From positions 1-64,000 of the forward strand of contig NZ_MTSB01000019.1 of assembly GCF_002093745.1 (NCBI RefSeq): a stretch of 64,000 nt of DNA, in the 5' to 3' direction. The position numbers and the translations under genes were made by a program. The notes beneath the pieces are model-generated. The model made no database searches, was not told where the DNA came from, and saw only the letters and a program-made list of their open reading frames with translations. Origin of the DNA: Pseudomonas graminis. Its GTDB lineage: Bacteria; Pseudomonadota; Gammaproteobacteria; Pseudomonadales; Pseudomonadaceae. This document shows, in pieces, positions 46,263 to 55,104 of this stretch. The number at the start of each line of letters is the position of its first letter. Position 1 is the stretch's first letter.

Positions 46263-47174
46263 ATGGCGAACAATATTGATCAATGCTCTATGGATGGCCT
46301 ATCGATCTTTCTTGCGGTCTTCCGCGAAAATGGATTTCGCGCGGCTGCCAAGCGACTTGGCTTGTCGCCGTCAACCGTGAGCGAACGGATTTCGGCGCTG
46401 GAGTCAGCCTTGGGCGTTCCCCTGCTCATCCGCACCACCCGAAGCGTTGTAGCAACTGCGGCGGGGCGTGAGCTGGCAGAGCGAATGTCTCCGCTTCTCG
46501 GGGAAATGAGAGCCGTGTTCGAGGATGTCGCCAGTTCCCTTCAAGACCTAAGAGGCGTGTTGAAGTTAAACGTGACAGGCGCAGTCATGGTCGACATTCT
46601 GCCGCCACTGATTGATCGCTTTCTCGTACGTTACCCACAAGTGCGGATAGAGATAATGGTCGAAGACCGCCTTGTGGACGTTACTGCCGCAGGGTGCGAT
46701 GCCGGGATACGTTATGGAGAGCACCTTGCACAAGACACCATTGCCGTGCCTATCGGGCCAAGGTCGCAGCAACTGGCTTTGGCTGCCGCGCCGTCCTATC
46801 TAGCGTTGCGCGGCACACCCTCACATCCAAGCGAATTGATGAATCACGATTGCATCCGTCTACGGTATTCCAGTGGAGCGATGGTCAACTGGGACTTTGT
46901 GAAGAACGGGGAAACCGTAAGCATTGATCCCCCAGGTAGATTAATCATAGGGGTCGATGGCGTTGCAGCGGCTATTGACCTGGCACGAAGTGGCAGAGGA
47001 ATTATTGCAACCTTCGAAAACTGGCTACATCCGCATTTTCAGAGTGGTGATCTCCAGCCGGTTCTAGGCGGATGGTGGGACACGTTTGAGGGGCCGTGGC
47101 TCTATTTTTCCAGCAGATTCATGTCCGCTCCGTTGCGGGCATTCATCGATTTCATTGGGCAAGAACGTGAATAA
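46263..47174 (+). CDS. LysR-family transcriptional regulator
   Basis: A 303-residue LysR regulator. The ATG at 46263 was chosen; another in-frame ATG lies at 46290 and a TTG at 46227. The helix-turn-helix is GFRAAAKRLGLSPSTVSERI, followed by SALESALGVPLLIRTTRSVV, and the effector domain runs from about residue 90 (GVLKLNVTGAVMVDILPPLI). The segment DAGIRYGEHLAQDTIAVPIG is typical of the subgroup that controls nearby SDRs. It is divergent from the SDR at 45402-46127 and probably regulates that gene and itself. Confidence 0.86.
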   Translation: MANNIDQCSMDGLSIFLAVFRENGFRAAAKRLGLSPSTVSERISALESALGVPLLIRTTRSVVATAAGRELAERMSPLLGEMRAVFEDVASSLQDLRGVLKLNVTGAVMVDILPPLIDRFLVRYPQVRIEIMVEDRLVDVTAAGCDAGIRYGEHLAQDTIAVPIGPRSQQLALAAAPSYLALRGTPSHPSELMNHDCIRLRYSSGAMVNWDFVKNGETVSIDPPGRLIIGVDGVAAAIDLARSGRGIIATFENWLHPHFQSGDLQPVLGGWWDTFEGPWLYFSSRFMSAPLRAFIDFIGQERE

Positions 47175-47200
47175 ACGGTGAGCATTTTTCGTTGTTTAGA

Positions 47201-47272
47201 TCAGGCGACCGTCCACTGATGCGGCAGCAGTTGATTCATCTCACCGCTGCATCTGCCCAAGACGGTGCGCAA
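47201..47272 (-). pseudogene. C-terminal fragment of an IS66-family transposase (tentative)
   Basis: Twenty-three codons before a TGA read ...GEMNQLLPHQWTVA. IS66 transposases end similarly: the intact copy in this window ends with SEIAELLPHRWRPV. Nothing upstream extends the match. The rest of 47175-47412 shows no supported gene, only a 22-codon frame with a good ribosome-binding site at about 47238-47306 that I do not recognise. Confidence 0.3.
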
Positions 47273-47412
47273 TCTTCAGAGCAGAACGGCGCTTGTGCGA
47301 GTTCCACATCAGCACCTCCTTGCGCCGTTCAACTCTTGCCGGTGCGAGTCAATACAGTTTCAAACTTTTTGAGGGCGTCTTCCTCGCAGCCCGTCAACAC
47401 ACCGCAGTGCGT

Positions 47413-48690
47413 TTAGCGCACCAGATCCTGAAACCGGTAATAAGCGCCCACCAACGGCAGAAACCACGGGTTCCCAAAATGCCCGGGAATGGCCGGCCAA
47501 CTAAAATCCTTCCATGGGTTCAAGTCGGCGCGGCCGTCGAGCACTTCGGCCATGATCGCGCCCATGTAGGTCGACATGTGCGTGCCGTGACCGCTGTAGC
47601 CCATCGAGTAGAACAGCCCGTCATGCTCACCGGCACGCGGCAGGCGGTCTCGAGTCATATCGACCATGCCGCCCCAACAGTAATCAATGCGTGTATTGCT
47701 CAATTCCGGAAAGACTTCGATCAGCGATTTCTGCAGAATGATCCCGCTTTTCATGTCGGAGGCAGGATTAGACGTGGCGAATCGCGCACGACCGCCGAAC
47801 AGCAAACGATTGTCGGGAGTCACCCGAAAGTAATTGACGAAGTTTTTCGTATCGGTAGTCATGCGCCGACGTGGCATCAGACGGTCAAGCACCTCGACTG
47901 AAAGAGGTTCCGTGACGATGATGAACGCACCTACCGGCACGATACGTCGGCGAAACCAGGCCAATGGGCCGACCGAGGATGTGCCAGTCGCAAGCAGTAC
48001 CTGCTTGGCACGCACCTCACCGCGCCGCGTCTTGACCTGGTGTGCAGTACCGGTCTGACGCGAGAGGCCAAGCACCGGGGCATTTTCATAGATACGCACA
48101 CCGCGCCGCGCAGCCGCCTCTGCCAAGCCCTGGCCATAGCGGCCTACGTGCATACCGGCGCTTTTACCGAAAACCAGGCCACCAAAATAACGGTCTGAAC
48201 CGATCTCGCTGCTCAACTGCTCACGCGTCAACATGTAAGTGTCGGGGTCGCACTCCTGCTCCATGAGCGCCTGCGACCGGGCCAGCTTATCAAAGTGCTC
48301 AGGCTTCGCCGCCAGTTTGAGCTTGCCGACGCGTTTGAAATCGCAGTCGATGCCCTCCTCCGCGATCAGCGATTCGACCTTACTGACCCCGGCATCAAAG
48401 GCGCGGTACAAGCTATTGGCGCGCTCACGCCCGATGGCGGTCGACAGTGCGTAGTAATCCTGAGCAAAACCGTTGTTGCACATCCCGCCATTGCGACCGG
48501 AAGCGGCATTGCCAACCAGACCGGCTTCAAATACGGCCACACTCGCGCCCTTTTTGGCCAGCGCAATGGCGGCGGACAAACCGGTAAAGCCAGCGCCGAC
48601 GATTGCCACATCCACCTCGCCACTGGGCGCATCACGTTCACCGGCTGAAAATTCAGGCGCGGTATCCAGCCAGTAGGGCATCAGTTTCAT
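47413..48690 (-). CDS. FAD-dependent oxidoreductase (DAO family, PuuB/OrdL-like)
   Basis: A 425-residue flavoenzyme. The FAD motif is VDVAIVGAGFTGLSAAIALA (27-46), followed by GLVGNAASGRNGGMCNNG, characteristic of gamma-glutamylputrescine oxidase and related amine oxidases. C-terminal FAD contacts are in FYSMGYSGHGTHMSTYMG. It probably oxidises an amine or amino-acid derivative with release of H2O2 or reduced cofactor. It lies 69 bp downstream of the GNAT gene in the same direction, so an operon is likely. Substrate unknown; PuuB-type activity is suggested by motif only. Confidence 0.84.
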   Translation of the reverse strand: MKLMPYWLDTAPEFSAGERDAPSGEVDVAIVGAGFTGLSAAIALAKKGASVAVFEAGLVGNAASGRNGGMCNNGFAQDYYALSTAIGRERANSLYRAFDAGVSKVESLIAEEGIDCDFKRVGKLKLAAKPEHFDKLARSQALMEQECDPDTYMLTREQLSSEIGSDRYFGGLVFGKSAGMHVGRYGQGLAEAAARRGVRIYENAPVLGLSRQTGTAHQVKTRRGEVRAKQVLLATGTSSVGPLAWFRRRIVPVGAFIIVTEPLSVEVLDRLMPRRRMTTDTKNFVNYFRVTPDNRLLFGGRARFATSNPASDMKSGIILQKSLIEVFPELSNTRIDYCWGGMVDMTRDRLPRAGEHDGLFYSMGYSGHGTHMSTYMGAIMAEVLDGRADLNPWKDFSWPAIPGHFGNPWFLPLVGAYYRFQDLVR

Positions 48691-48759
48691 AAAGGGTTAT
48701 CCATTATCTCAGGGCTAATCATCGGGTCGCGCGTGGCACAATTTCACAGTCAATACGTA

Positions 48760-49659
48760 TCAGCCGATCGACTGGTTGGACAGGGCAAACAGCCTCGCAT
48801 CCGTTTCAGCACAGCTACCTTGCAGTGGCATCGCGCGCACCATGGGTATCGCATGACCGACACAAGGCAGGCCTTGCTCGGTCAACCAATCCGATAAGCC
48901 TGTGTCTTCAGTGACGTCAATACGCACGAACCGACCGCGATGGGCATCAGCCAGTGCCGTGATCAGCGCTCTGGCATCCGCTACCGCGCAGGCCCCCTTT
49001 GCGATCACCGGGCCGATGACCACCCCTCGTCCGAATTCGCGTACACAGCCGTAAGCTGACACGCCCGCGCCGTTATCAATAACCAGGGTATTGGCGTGAT
49101 CGAACAAGGCACTCAGCAATGCACCTCGATCCCGGCCCGTGGCCGCCAGATCAAGTTGTCGCAGCGTTTGCTCGTCCTCGGCCTGCATGACGCGCACATG
49201 CATCGAATCCGGAACAAAGTGAGCGGCGTGCTCAAGCATCGCCTGGTGTTGGTTGACCCTACCCTGCGCAACAAAGCCAAGCCGTGTGTACAGTGCCAGG
49301 CCTTCCTGGGTGGAGTTGAGGATCAGTGTTCGCTCGCCGGCCTGCTGCATCAACTGGTCCATCAGGGCGCGCCCCAGACCTTGCCCCTGCAACGAGGGTG
49401 AAACAATGATCATGCCTACAGATGCGTGGTTCTCGCCCTGCGGCCACCACAATGCCGTGGCCACCAGATGCCCTTCTACTTCCACCGCAAGGCCAGCGCC
49501 GAGATCGAAGGCGAAGCACCAGTCCGCCTCGCGATACGGCCAGCCCAAAGCGGCTGAAAGGCCCACCGCTTGCGGTAAATGGTCTGCACGCAGCGGCACC
49601 ACACGCGGAGTCGAGCCCGCAGAATGCGCTGCACCTATCGTTCCTTTTGGAATGCTCAA
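48760..49659 (-). CDS. Tandem GNAT N-acetyltransferase
   Basis: A 299-residue protein made of two GNAT folds. The first is clearly active-looking: VGMIIVSPSLQGQGLGRALM holds the acetyl-CoA loop (Q-x2-G-x-G/A), followed by LILNSTQEGLALYTRLGF. The second half (about 150-290, VRVMQAEDEQTLRQLDLAAT and YGCVREFGRGVVIGPVIA) matches the C-terminal Acetyltransf_18-like domain seen in such proteins. Encoded upstream of the FAD oxidase, which points to amine or polyamine acetylation and oxidation as a shared pathway. Substrate unknown. Confidence 0.8.
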   Translation of the reverse strand: MSIPKGTIGAAHSAGSTPRVVPLRADHLPQAVGLSAALGWPYREADWCFAFDLGAGLAVEVEGHLVATALWWPQGENHASVGMIIVSPSLQGQGLGRALMDQLMQQAGERTLILNSTQEGLALYTRLGFVAQGRVNQHQAMLEHAAHFVPDSMHVRVMQAEDEQTLRQLDLAATGRDRGALLSALFDHANTLVIDNGAGVSAYGCVREFGRGVVIGPVIAKGACAVADARALITALADAHRGRFVRIDVTEDTGLSDWLTEQGLPCVGHAIPMVRAMPLQGSCAETDARLFALSNQSIG

Positions 49660-49759
49660 CCGGGAGTGCCTCGGACAGTTATTTTATCGACGATGTCGCG
49701 ATTGTGGTCGCTGCAGCACACTTTCATTACAACACCAGGAAATCAGCAGATGGTGTTAA

Positions 49760-50278
49760 AAGGACCGTGTGGCCAATAGAAAAAACTGTATTGCCTGCGA
49801 GCTTCAGCAGACCTTGTGGGTTGCGCCAAGCCGTGACCTGACACGACTGACGCGCTTTGACGGGAAACAGATACTCAGCCTGGCAGAACGAGACGAGTAC
49901 AGTCAGATCATCCGCAGCGACCAGCACCGATTCGCAAGGCTGGGCGCACTGCGTCAACTGCTCGATCGCTTGAAAGTGCGAATAGTGGCGGACCTGATGG
50001 CCGAGCTGGACGTTGACGACAGGTGATCCTCTTTTGCGAGTATCAGGAAGCCGTGGCCACGTTGCGTGAGCACTGCCTCACGATGAGCATAAGGGTCGCA
50101 GGATCGGGCCTATCGCAACGGGCAGTTGCGCATGGTTGTCGTCAAAATTCCTTTAGCTGAGGACACCATCGATCAGCATGTGTGGCAGATACTCATGGAC
50201 AAGCACGCTCTGGCCAACGATCTGATTGATCCTGAGGCGGAGGATTTGAGCAAGAAAGTACTTGCCGAGACTCCCTGA
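49760..50278 (+). pseudogene. Frameshifted C-terminal remnant of a SNF2 (SMARCAL1-like) helicase
   Basis: Three frames carry successive pieces of one protein. Frame 1 (49760-50026) ends DLMAELDVDDR. Frame 2 continues at once with VILFCEYQEAVATLREH (about 50030-50080). Frame 3 (50093-50278) has helicase motif VI as QDRAYRNGQ, then VVVKIPLAEDTIDQHVWQIL and the usual Leu/Lys-rich tail. Motif VI in intact proteins reads AEDRAHRIGQ. The segment between motif IV and VI is shortened, so there is at least one frameshift plus an internal deletion. SNF2 helicases are common in genomic islands. Not functional. Confidence 0.7.
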
Positions 50279-50578
50279 CGAAATATGGCATAGTGCCACT
50301 CCGTGAGTTATGTTGGACCAGCGAATGTCTCCAAGCTGATCGAACTTCAGGGCAGTAAAAGGCCACGCATGCATCGATTGCCGACATCAACGAACTGCAG
50401 TTCTACTGAGCTGACAACCCAAACGGAACCAACGACGAGGGTCGGTATCTTGCGGACAGTATGACGATTACAACGAACTCGAAACTGAGGTGCTTCACAT
50501 TGATTTGGCGGCAAGCCCAAACAATCCTTTAATGTGGCACTTTTGCCTATACCGCGTCGCGACCAAGGAAGGACTTAC
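50279..50578. other. Gap of 300 bp between the dead helicase and the MBL-fold gene
   Basis: No supported gene. The sequence is lower in GC than the surroundings and all frames are broken by stops. It presumably holds the promoter of the MBL-fold gene; AAGGAAGGA at 50566 is its ribosome-binding site. Confidence 0.5.
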
Positions 50579-51979
50579 TTGAATCCTTATTTCACCTCAG
50601 AAAATGATCAAATTGAACTGCCACCTGTCCCAAGAGCGGGGTATGCCCGGATTGATGATGTAGAAATGAGCCGAAGCAGAGAGTACGCTCGAATTAGCTT
50701 CGATATGGTGGACGCAGACTGGCTGGAAAGCTGCCTCACACCTGACCAGCGCTACACTGATGAGACCCAGATCGACTTTGAGAACATGCCACTCTTCCAC
50801 TTGGAAGTCGTCTTGAAGCTTTTCTCTTACCGATGGCAACGCTTATGGGGCACGGGCCATCAAGCCCGTGGCCTGGCGTCTGAAGATCCTCAATTTGATG
50901 ATTGGTGGAACCGGTGCCCCCAATACTGGATAGACACCGCCTTTGAGCAATCGACGTGGTTCTTAGTAGAGCAGACAAAAAAATCGAAGGGGTATCGTGC
51001 GGATGTTTACCGCAACATGTCAGATGAGACGAAATCCATAAATGTCGATATCCGCCGATTCTCTTCAAAAAAGCTTGATCAGATCTTCACCTTGCCAGGC
51101 ACAGTAGTGAATAAGCTTGATCCGGCTGAACAAGCGCTTCTGGGCAATGTCGCTTGTGATCGAGTAATCGTCTTTGACGTGGGTCAGGGTAACGCGAACG
51201 GAATGGTGAAAGACGGCAGTGATGCGCCAGAACTTTACTTTGATGTTGGAGCCGGTGTTAAGCGGAACAAGCCGACCCGCCCAGCCACGATCCATCTTCC
51301 TGCCCATAACGCTAAGGCCGTGATCCTTTCTCACTGGGATGGCGATCATTGGGCTGGCGCGAACATACCGGCCAACAGCGCATTGCTTTCAAAGACATGG
51401 ATTGCACCCAACCAAATTGTAGGCCCAAGCCATGTAGCCTTTGCAAAAAGAATAGGAGCCAACAAGGGTAGACTTTTGTTGCTTGCCGGGATGCCGCAGC
51501 AGGTCCATACAACGCCTATACAAGGGGGACGAATTCTGCGGCTAACTCAGGGTACAGGCAATAACCGCAATGACGGCGGACTGGTCGCCAGCATCGAAAC
51601 CACGCAACCAGCACACCAGCGCCGAAGTATCCTTCTGACCGGAGACTGCGATTATTGTCACTTTGGCCACCTCACTCCCGCGCCAGTCATAGGGCTTGTT
51701 GCGCCTCACCACGGCGCGACGTTAAACAGCGTGCATAGCGATTTACCTTCGCGCGCCAACGATCAATCATTACTTGCCTACTCTTTCGGCCCCAATAATG
51801 CTCATGGCAAGTTCCATGTCCGGCACCCGACTTCGGGAGGAGTCGCACTGCACAATGCCTGGCACCACGGAAGGTGGCGACCCAATCGCCCAGGATTCGG
51901 TAACCCAGGCCCTGATGTGGTAGCGACATCTGACCACACGCCCGGTGGTGCGAGAGGAGATGTTTATCTTGATTGGTAA
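50579..51979 (+). CDS. ComEC/Rec2-like metallo-beta-lactamase-fold protein
   Basis: A 466-residue protein started at TTG 50579, which has AAGGAAGGA just upstream; an in-frame GTG at 50534 has none. The N-terminal 190 residues are a helical region I do not recognise. From about 195 the MBL fold begins: VIVFDVGQGNANGMV, LYFDVGAGV, then the metal motif LSHWDGDHWAG (H252, D254, D256, H257), later ILLTGDCDYCHF and GLVAPHHGATLNS. This is the pattern of the ComEC-type MBL domain, but there are no membrane helices, so it is a soluble nuclease/hydrolase-like enzyme. It sits in a decaying island beside no obvious partner. A defence role is speculative. Confidence 0.72.
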   Translation: MNPYFTSENDQIELPPVPRAGYARIDDVEMSRSREYARISFDMVDADWLESCLTPDQRYTDETQIDFENMPLFHLEVVLKLFSYRWQRLWGTGHQARGLASEDPQFDDWWNRCPQYWIDTAFEQSTWFLVEQTKKSKGYRADVYRNMSDETKSINVDIRRFSSKKLDQIFTLPGTVVNKLDPAEQALLGNVACDRVIVFDVGQGNANGMVKDGSDAPELYFDVGAGVKRNKPTRPATIHLPAHNAKAVILSHWDGDHWAGANIPANSALLSKTWIAPNQIVGPSHVAFAKRIGANKGRLLLLAGMPQQVHTTPIQGGRILRLTQGTGNNRNDGGLVASIETTQPAHQRRSILLTGDCDYCHFGHLTPAPVIGLVAPHHGATLNSVHSDLPSRANDQSLLAYSFGPNNAHGKFHVRHPTSGGVALHNAWHHGRWRPNRPGFGNPGPDVVATSDHTPGGARGDVYLDW

Positions 51980-52043
51980 CTAGGTTTTTCCTGAAAAGTC
52001 GCTTTGGCTGGACTGGTGCCCTCTGGTTGCCAAGAGAGCCCTC

Positions 52044-53000
52044 ATGACAGGCCGTTATGAAGTTTCATTTGAGCGTTGGGCGATCATTGAAACATTGTTA
52101 CCCGCGAGCGCCTATAGCTTTCCTACAGCCTTCGGCGAGTCCTTAGACCGAGGACAGAAAGCGCTCACGACAGGCGCTCAGTCTGTCCGCGATGACATGG
52201 GTGGTCAGCAACAGGAGCGAAAGAAGGTACGACGTGCCTACACCCTGCCTCAAAACTCGACGTTGATGGGGTCGGTGGCCATGTCCGCGTTGATCGGCCG
52301 GGTTCCTGTTGATGGGACGGTTAATGACCCCTACCCGTTCAAGGTGCTGATCGGTCCGGACAACCTGACTGCCAATGGCATCGACCTTCCTGACGTAGCC
52401 GGTGCGGTGGCCAGCGGTACAGCGTCCGGCGACTGGACCCTCTCCTGCGTGCGGGGGCAGATCAAAAGTCTGACCTTCGTGTTTACCGACGGCACTGTCC
52501 GCACGTTGCCGGCACCGGTTCAGGGTGGCAATCAACAGAACAACAACCAGAACAACTCTGGAGACCAACAACCCATCCAGGGTGGTCTTGGCTGGATCAG
52601 TGATCCATATGGCATTCCCTGTATTGCGGGCGAGCGACGCAGCAATGCGCAGCAGTACATCGGTTCACAAGCCCTCATCACCGCAGCAGGAGCTGGAGCA
52701 GCATCGTTGATCAAGACCGAGGGAAGCACCTCCTCATACGTCTCGAACGCTTCTGGGACGCTTGGTAGCACCGGTTTGTCTGGTAACGAAGCGATGGGGA
52801 AGATCCTGACCCAAGGTGTCACGGATGTTTCGAGCTGGGTTAACAAACTCTACGGACAAGCGTTCGCGGCCATTTATGTACTGCCTGGTGCGCAAGTCTC
52901 ACTGCACATCGATCAAGAGCTGGAAATTGACTACGAACTCAAAGGCCGCAAGGTCAAGTACGCCTCAGGAGCGAACCATGCCAATGCCAACCTGGATTGA
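52044..53000 (+). CDS. Truncated ICE conjugation protein (TIGR03752, TraB/VirB10-like) fused to a transposase N-terminus
   Basis: A 318-residue frame. The first 22 residues (MTGRYEVSFERWAIIETLLP) look like the start of an IS5-type transposase, and the remainder from about residue 25 is the C-terminal two-thirds of the TIGR03752 family of integrating conjugative elements: RRAYTLPQNSTLMGSVAMSA, LIGRVPVDGTVNDPYPFKVL, LGWISDPYGIPCIAGERRSN, SWVNKLYGQAFAAIYVLPGA. Intact members are about 470-500 residues with an N-terminal membrane helix and coiled coil, which are lost here. It overlaps the lipoprotein gene by 23 bases. Very unlikely to work in conjugation. Confidence 0.78.
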   Translation: MTGRYEVSFERWAIIETLLPASAYSFPTAFGESLDRGQKALTTGAQSVRDDMGGQQQERKKVRRAYTLPQNSTLMGSVAMSALIGRVPVDGTVNDPYPFKVLIGPDNLTANGIDLPDVAGAVASGTASGDWTLSCVRGQIKSLTFVFTDGTVRTLPAPVQGGNQQNNNQNNSGDQQPIQGGLGWISDPYGIPCIAGERRSNAQQYIGSQALITAAGAGAASLIKTEGSTSSYVSNASGTLGSTGLSGNEAMGKILTQGVTDVSSWVNKLYGQAFAAIYVLPGAQVSLHIDQELEIDYELKGRKVKYASGANHANANLD

Positions 53001-53262
53001 TCACTTGGGGTCAGCGCGCAGCGCGCTGTTGTATTGCGTTCTCACCGCGGGCTTGCTGGCTGGATGCTCGACAAACAAAGAGCAAATGCTGCCGCATGGT
53101 CAAAACACCATGATGGACGTCTGGAACCAAGGCACGACCGGTTCGGCGGGGAGCGCTAGTGGCCGGCAGTTGCTCGATGCGCGCTCGGAGTTGCGCCGTC
53201 CAATCGATGTACGCGCTACCCAGCCATTGCAGGACAGCGCGGCCTACACCCGTAGCATCTGA
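52978..53262 (+). pseudogene. Truncated conjugal-transfer lipoprotein (TIGR03751-like)
   Basis: A 94-residue frame with AGGAG 7 nt before its ATG. The signal peptide ends in the lipobox LLAGC, followed by STNKEQMLPHGQNTMMDVWN and RQLLDARSELRRPID, which match the ICE lipoprotein family TIGR03751 as I recall it. Intact members run about 140 residues, with a Pro-rich C-terminus ending in a tail such as PNPDLVMYVFPHL. Here the frame stops right after DSAAYTRSI, where the following ATPase sequence begins in another frame, so the C-terminus was removed by a deletion. Confidence 0.7.
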
Positions 53263-54808
53263 CGACGAGGTGGCTCCGCTCAACAGCTACTTGCGTTGGC
53301 TTCCCGGGAACTTCGACGTCAATCAAAAGCGAGCCATGGACTGGTACGTGCAGATGATGCTCGCCCAGCATATTGCAAACCTGTGCCCGGTGTGGGGTCG
53401 TTCCAGTGGTACTGGGCATCCTGGCATTACGCTATTCAACCGTGGTGGGGCTCCACTGACATTTGATCCATTCAACAAGCTGGATCGTCAGATGAATGCC
53501 CACATGTTTCTGTTCGGCCCCACAGGGGCAGGTAAGTCCGCCACGTTGAATAACCTGCTCAACCAGCTCATTGCGGTTTACGCTCCCCGCCTGTTCATCG
53601 TCGAGGCGGGTAACAGTTTCGGCCTACTCGGGGATTTCGCGAAAAAGCTTGGGTTGACAGTCAACAGGATCAAGCTGGCCCCGAACTCGGGCGTTAGCCT
53701 GGCTCCGTTCGCCGACGCTATTCGCCTGGTAAACACCCCGAGCCAGGTCAAGACCTTGGACGCTGATGACCTAGAAAGCTCTGACGAGCACATGAATGCC
53801 AAGTCCGATCAAGACAATGATGAACGGGATGTTCTCGGCGAGATGGAAATCGTTGCTCGTTTGATGATCACCGGCGGTGAGGAAAAAGAGGAAGCTCGGC
53901 TGACCCGGGCGGACCGCAGCGTAATCCGACACTGCATCCTTGCAGCGGCCAGAATTTGCTCAGACGCTGACCGCACCGTCCTGACTGAAGATGTCCGCAA
54001 TGCATTGCGCGCGGCCGGGGAAGACACCTCTATCCCAGAGGGCAGACGTAACCGCATGCTTGAAATGGCCGAAGCAATGGACATGTTCTGCATGGGTGCC
54101 GACGGAGCGATGTTCAACCGTACTGGTACGCCTTGGCCTGAAGCAGATCTGACAATTGTCGACCTGGCCACCTACGCACGTGAGGGTTACAACGCCCAGC
54201 TCTCGATCGCTTACATCTCGCTGATCAACACCGTTAACAACATTGCGGAACGTGATCAGTATAAGGGCCGACCGCTGGTGAACGTGACAGACGAAGGCCA
54301 CATCATCACCAAGAACCCCCTGCTCTCTCCATACATCATCAAGATCACCAAAATGTGGCGAAAGCTTGGGGCCTGGTTCTGGCTGGCTACGCAGAATATT
54401 GACGACTTGCCCCCAGCCGCTGCACCGATGCTGAACATGATCGAGTGGTGGATCTGTCTGAACATGCCGCCAGACGAAGTGGAAAAGATCTCTCGTTTCC
54501 GCGAGCTCACGCCTGCCCAGAAGAGCTTGATGCTGTCAGCCCGCAAAGAGAGCGGTAAATACACCGAAGGCGTGGTGCTTTCAAAATCAATGGAAGTCCT
54601 GTTTCGCGCCGTTCCGCCGAGCCTGTACCTGGCGTTGGCCATGACCGAGCCGGAGGAGAAAAAGCAACGTTACGACCTGATGCAATCCATGGGTGTCGAC
54701 GAGTTGGGAGCTGCTCTGGAAGTAGCTGCAGATCTCGACCGCAAACGAGGTATTGAACCCCTGAAAATTACATTCCCAACACCCCATGCATTGGAGAACC
54801 TGGCATGA
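53258..54808 (+). pseudogene. C-terminal half of the ICE conjugative ATPase (VirB4/TraC-like, TIGR03744)
   Basis: Homology starts at SDDEVAPLNSYLRWLPGNFD and runs to the C-terminus (516 codons to 54808). Walker A is GPTGAGKSATLNNLLNQ and Walker B lies in PLVNVTDEGHIITK; TWPEADLTIVDLATYAREG, KMWRKLGAWFWLATQNIDDL and YTEGVVLSKSMEVLFRAVPP are conserved in the family. Intact proteins are about 900-950 residues, so the N-terminal half is gone. The frame can be read from 53159 but that upstream part is the lipoprotein gene in another frame. This ATPase normally energises type IV secretion; the remnant cannot be expected to. Confidence 0.8.
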
Positions 54809-55104
54809 GAGCCATGGATGCCTTGACTCAAAATCTGATCGACAGCCTGACTCAAATACTTAAAGACCCGCAGGAAGATTCCCTGCTGGCATTAAAGATC
54901 TGCGCGCCGGTACTGATCGAGCACTTACAAGTCGTGAAACATGTGGCGGTTGATCGTCGAGAGATCCAATCCCAACTGCACAAAGCGCTGGACCAGTGGC
55001 TTGAGCATCACCCACAGCCTGAAAGCGCCCAGAAAGCTCTTCTGACGCTGCTGGATCAGGAGCTGCTGGCCAAACAGCTCCTCGACAAAGAGGCCTCCGC
55101 ATGA
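54805..55104 (+). CDS. Small ICE-associated protein of unknown function
   Basis: A 99-residue, Leu/Gln-rich, mostly helical protein (TQNLIDSLTQILKDPQEDSL, LLTLLDQELLAKQLLDKEAS). There is no signal peptide, membrane segment or recognised motif. It overlaps the ATPase stop (ATGA) and the next start (ATGA), so it is in the middle of the conjugation operon. Equivalent small genes sit between the ATPase and the thioredoxin-like gene in related elements, from memory. Function unknown. Confidence 0.65.
   Translation: MRAMDALTQNLIDSLTQILKDPQEDSLLALKICAPVLIEHLQVVKHVAVDRREIQSQLHKALDQWLEHHPQPESAQKALLTLLDQELLAKQLLDKEASA

Noticed and set aside
46128..46283. N-terminal extension of the SDR
   Set aside because: GTG at 46127 has AAGGAG at ideal spacing and begins right at the Rossmann fold; the extension overlaps the LysR promoter.
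53159..53257. Start of the conjugative ATPase frame at 53159
   Set aside because: These codons lie within the lipoprotein gene in another frame and show no ATPase similarity; family similarity begins at about 53258.
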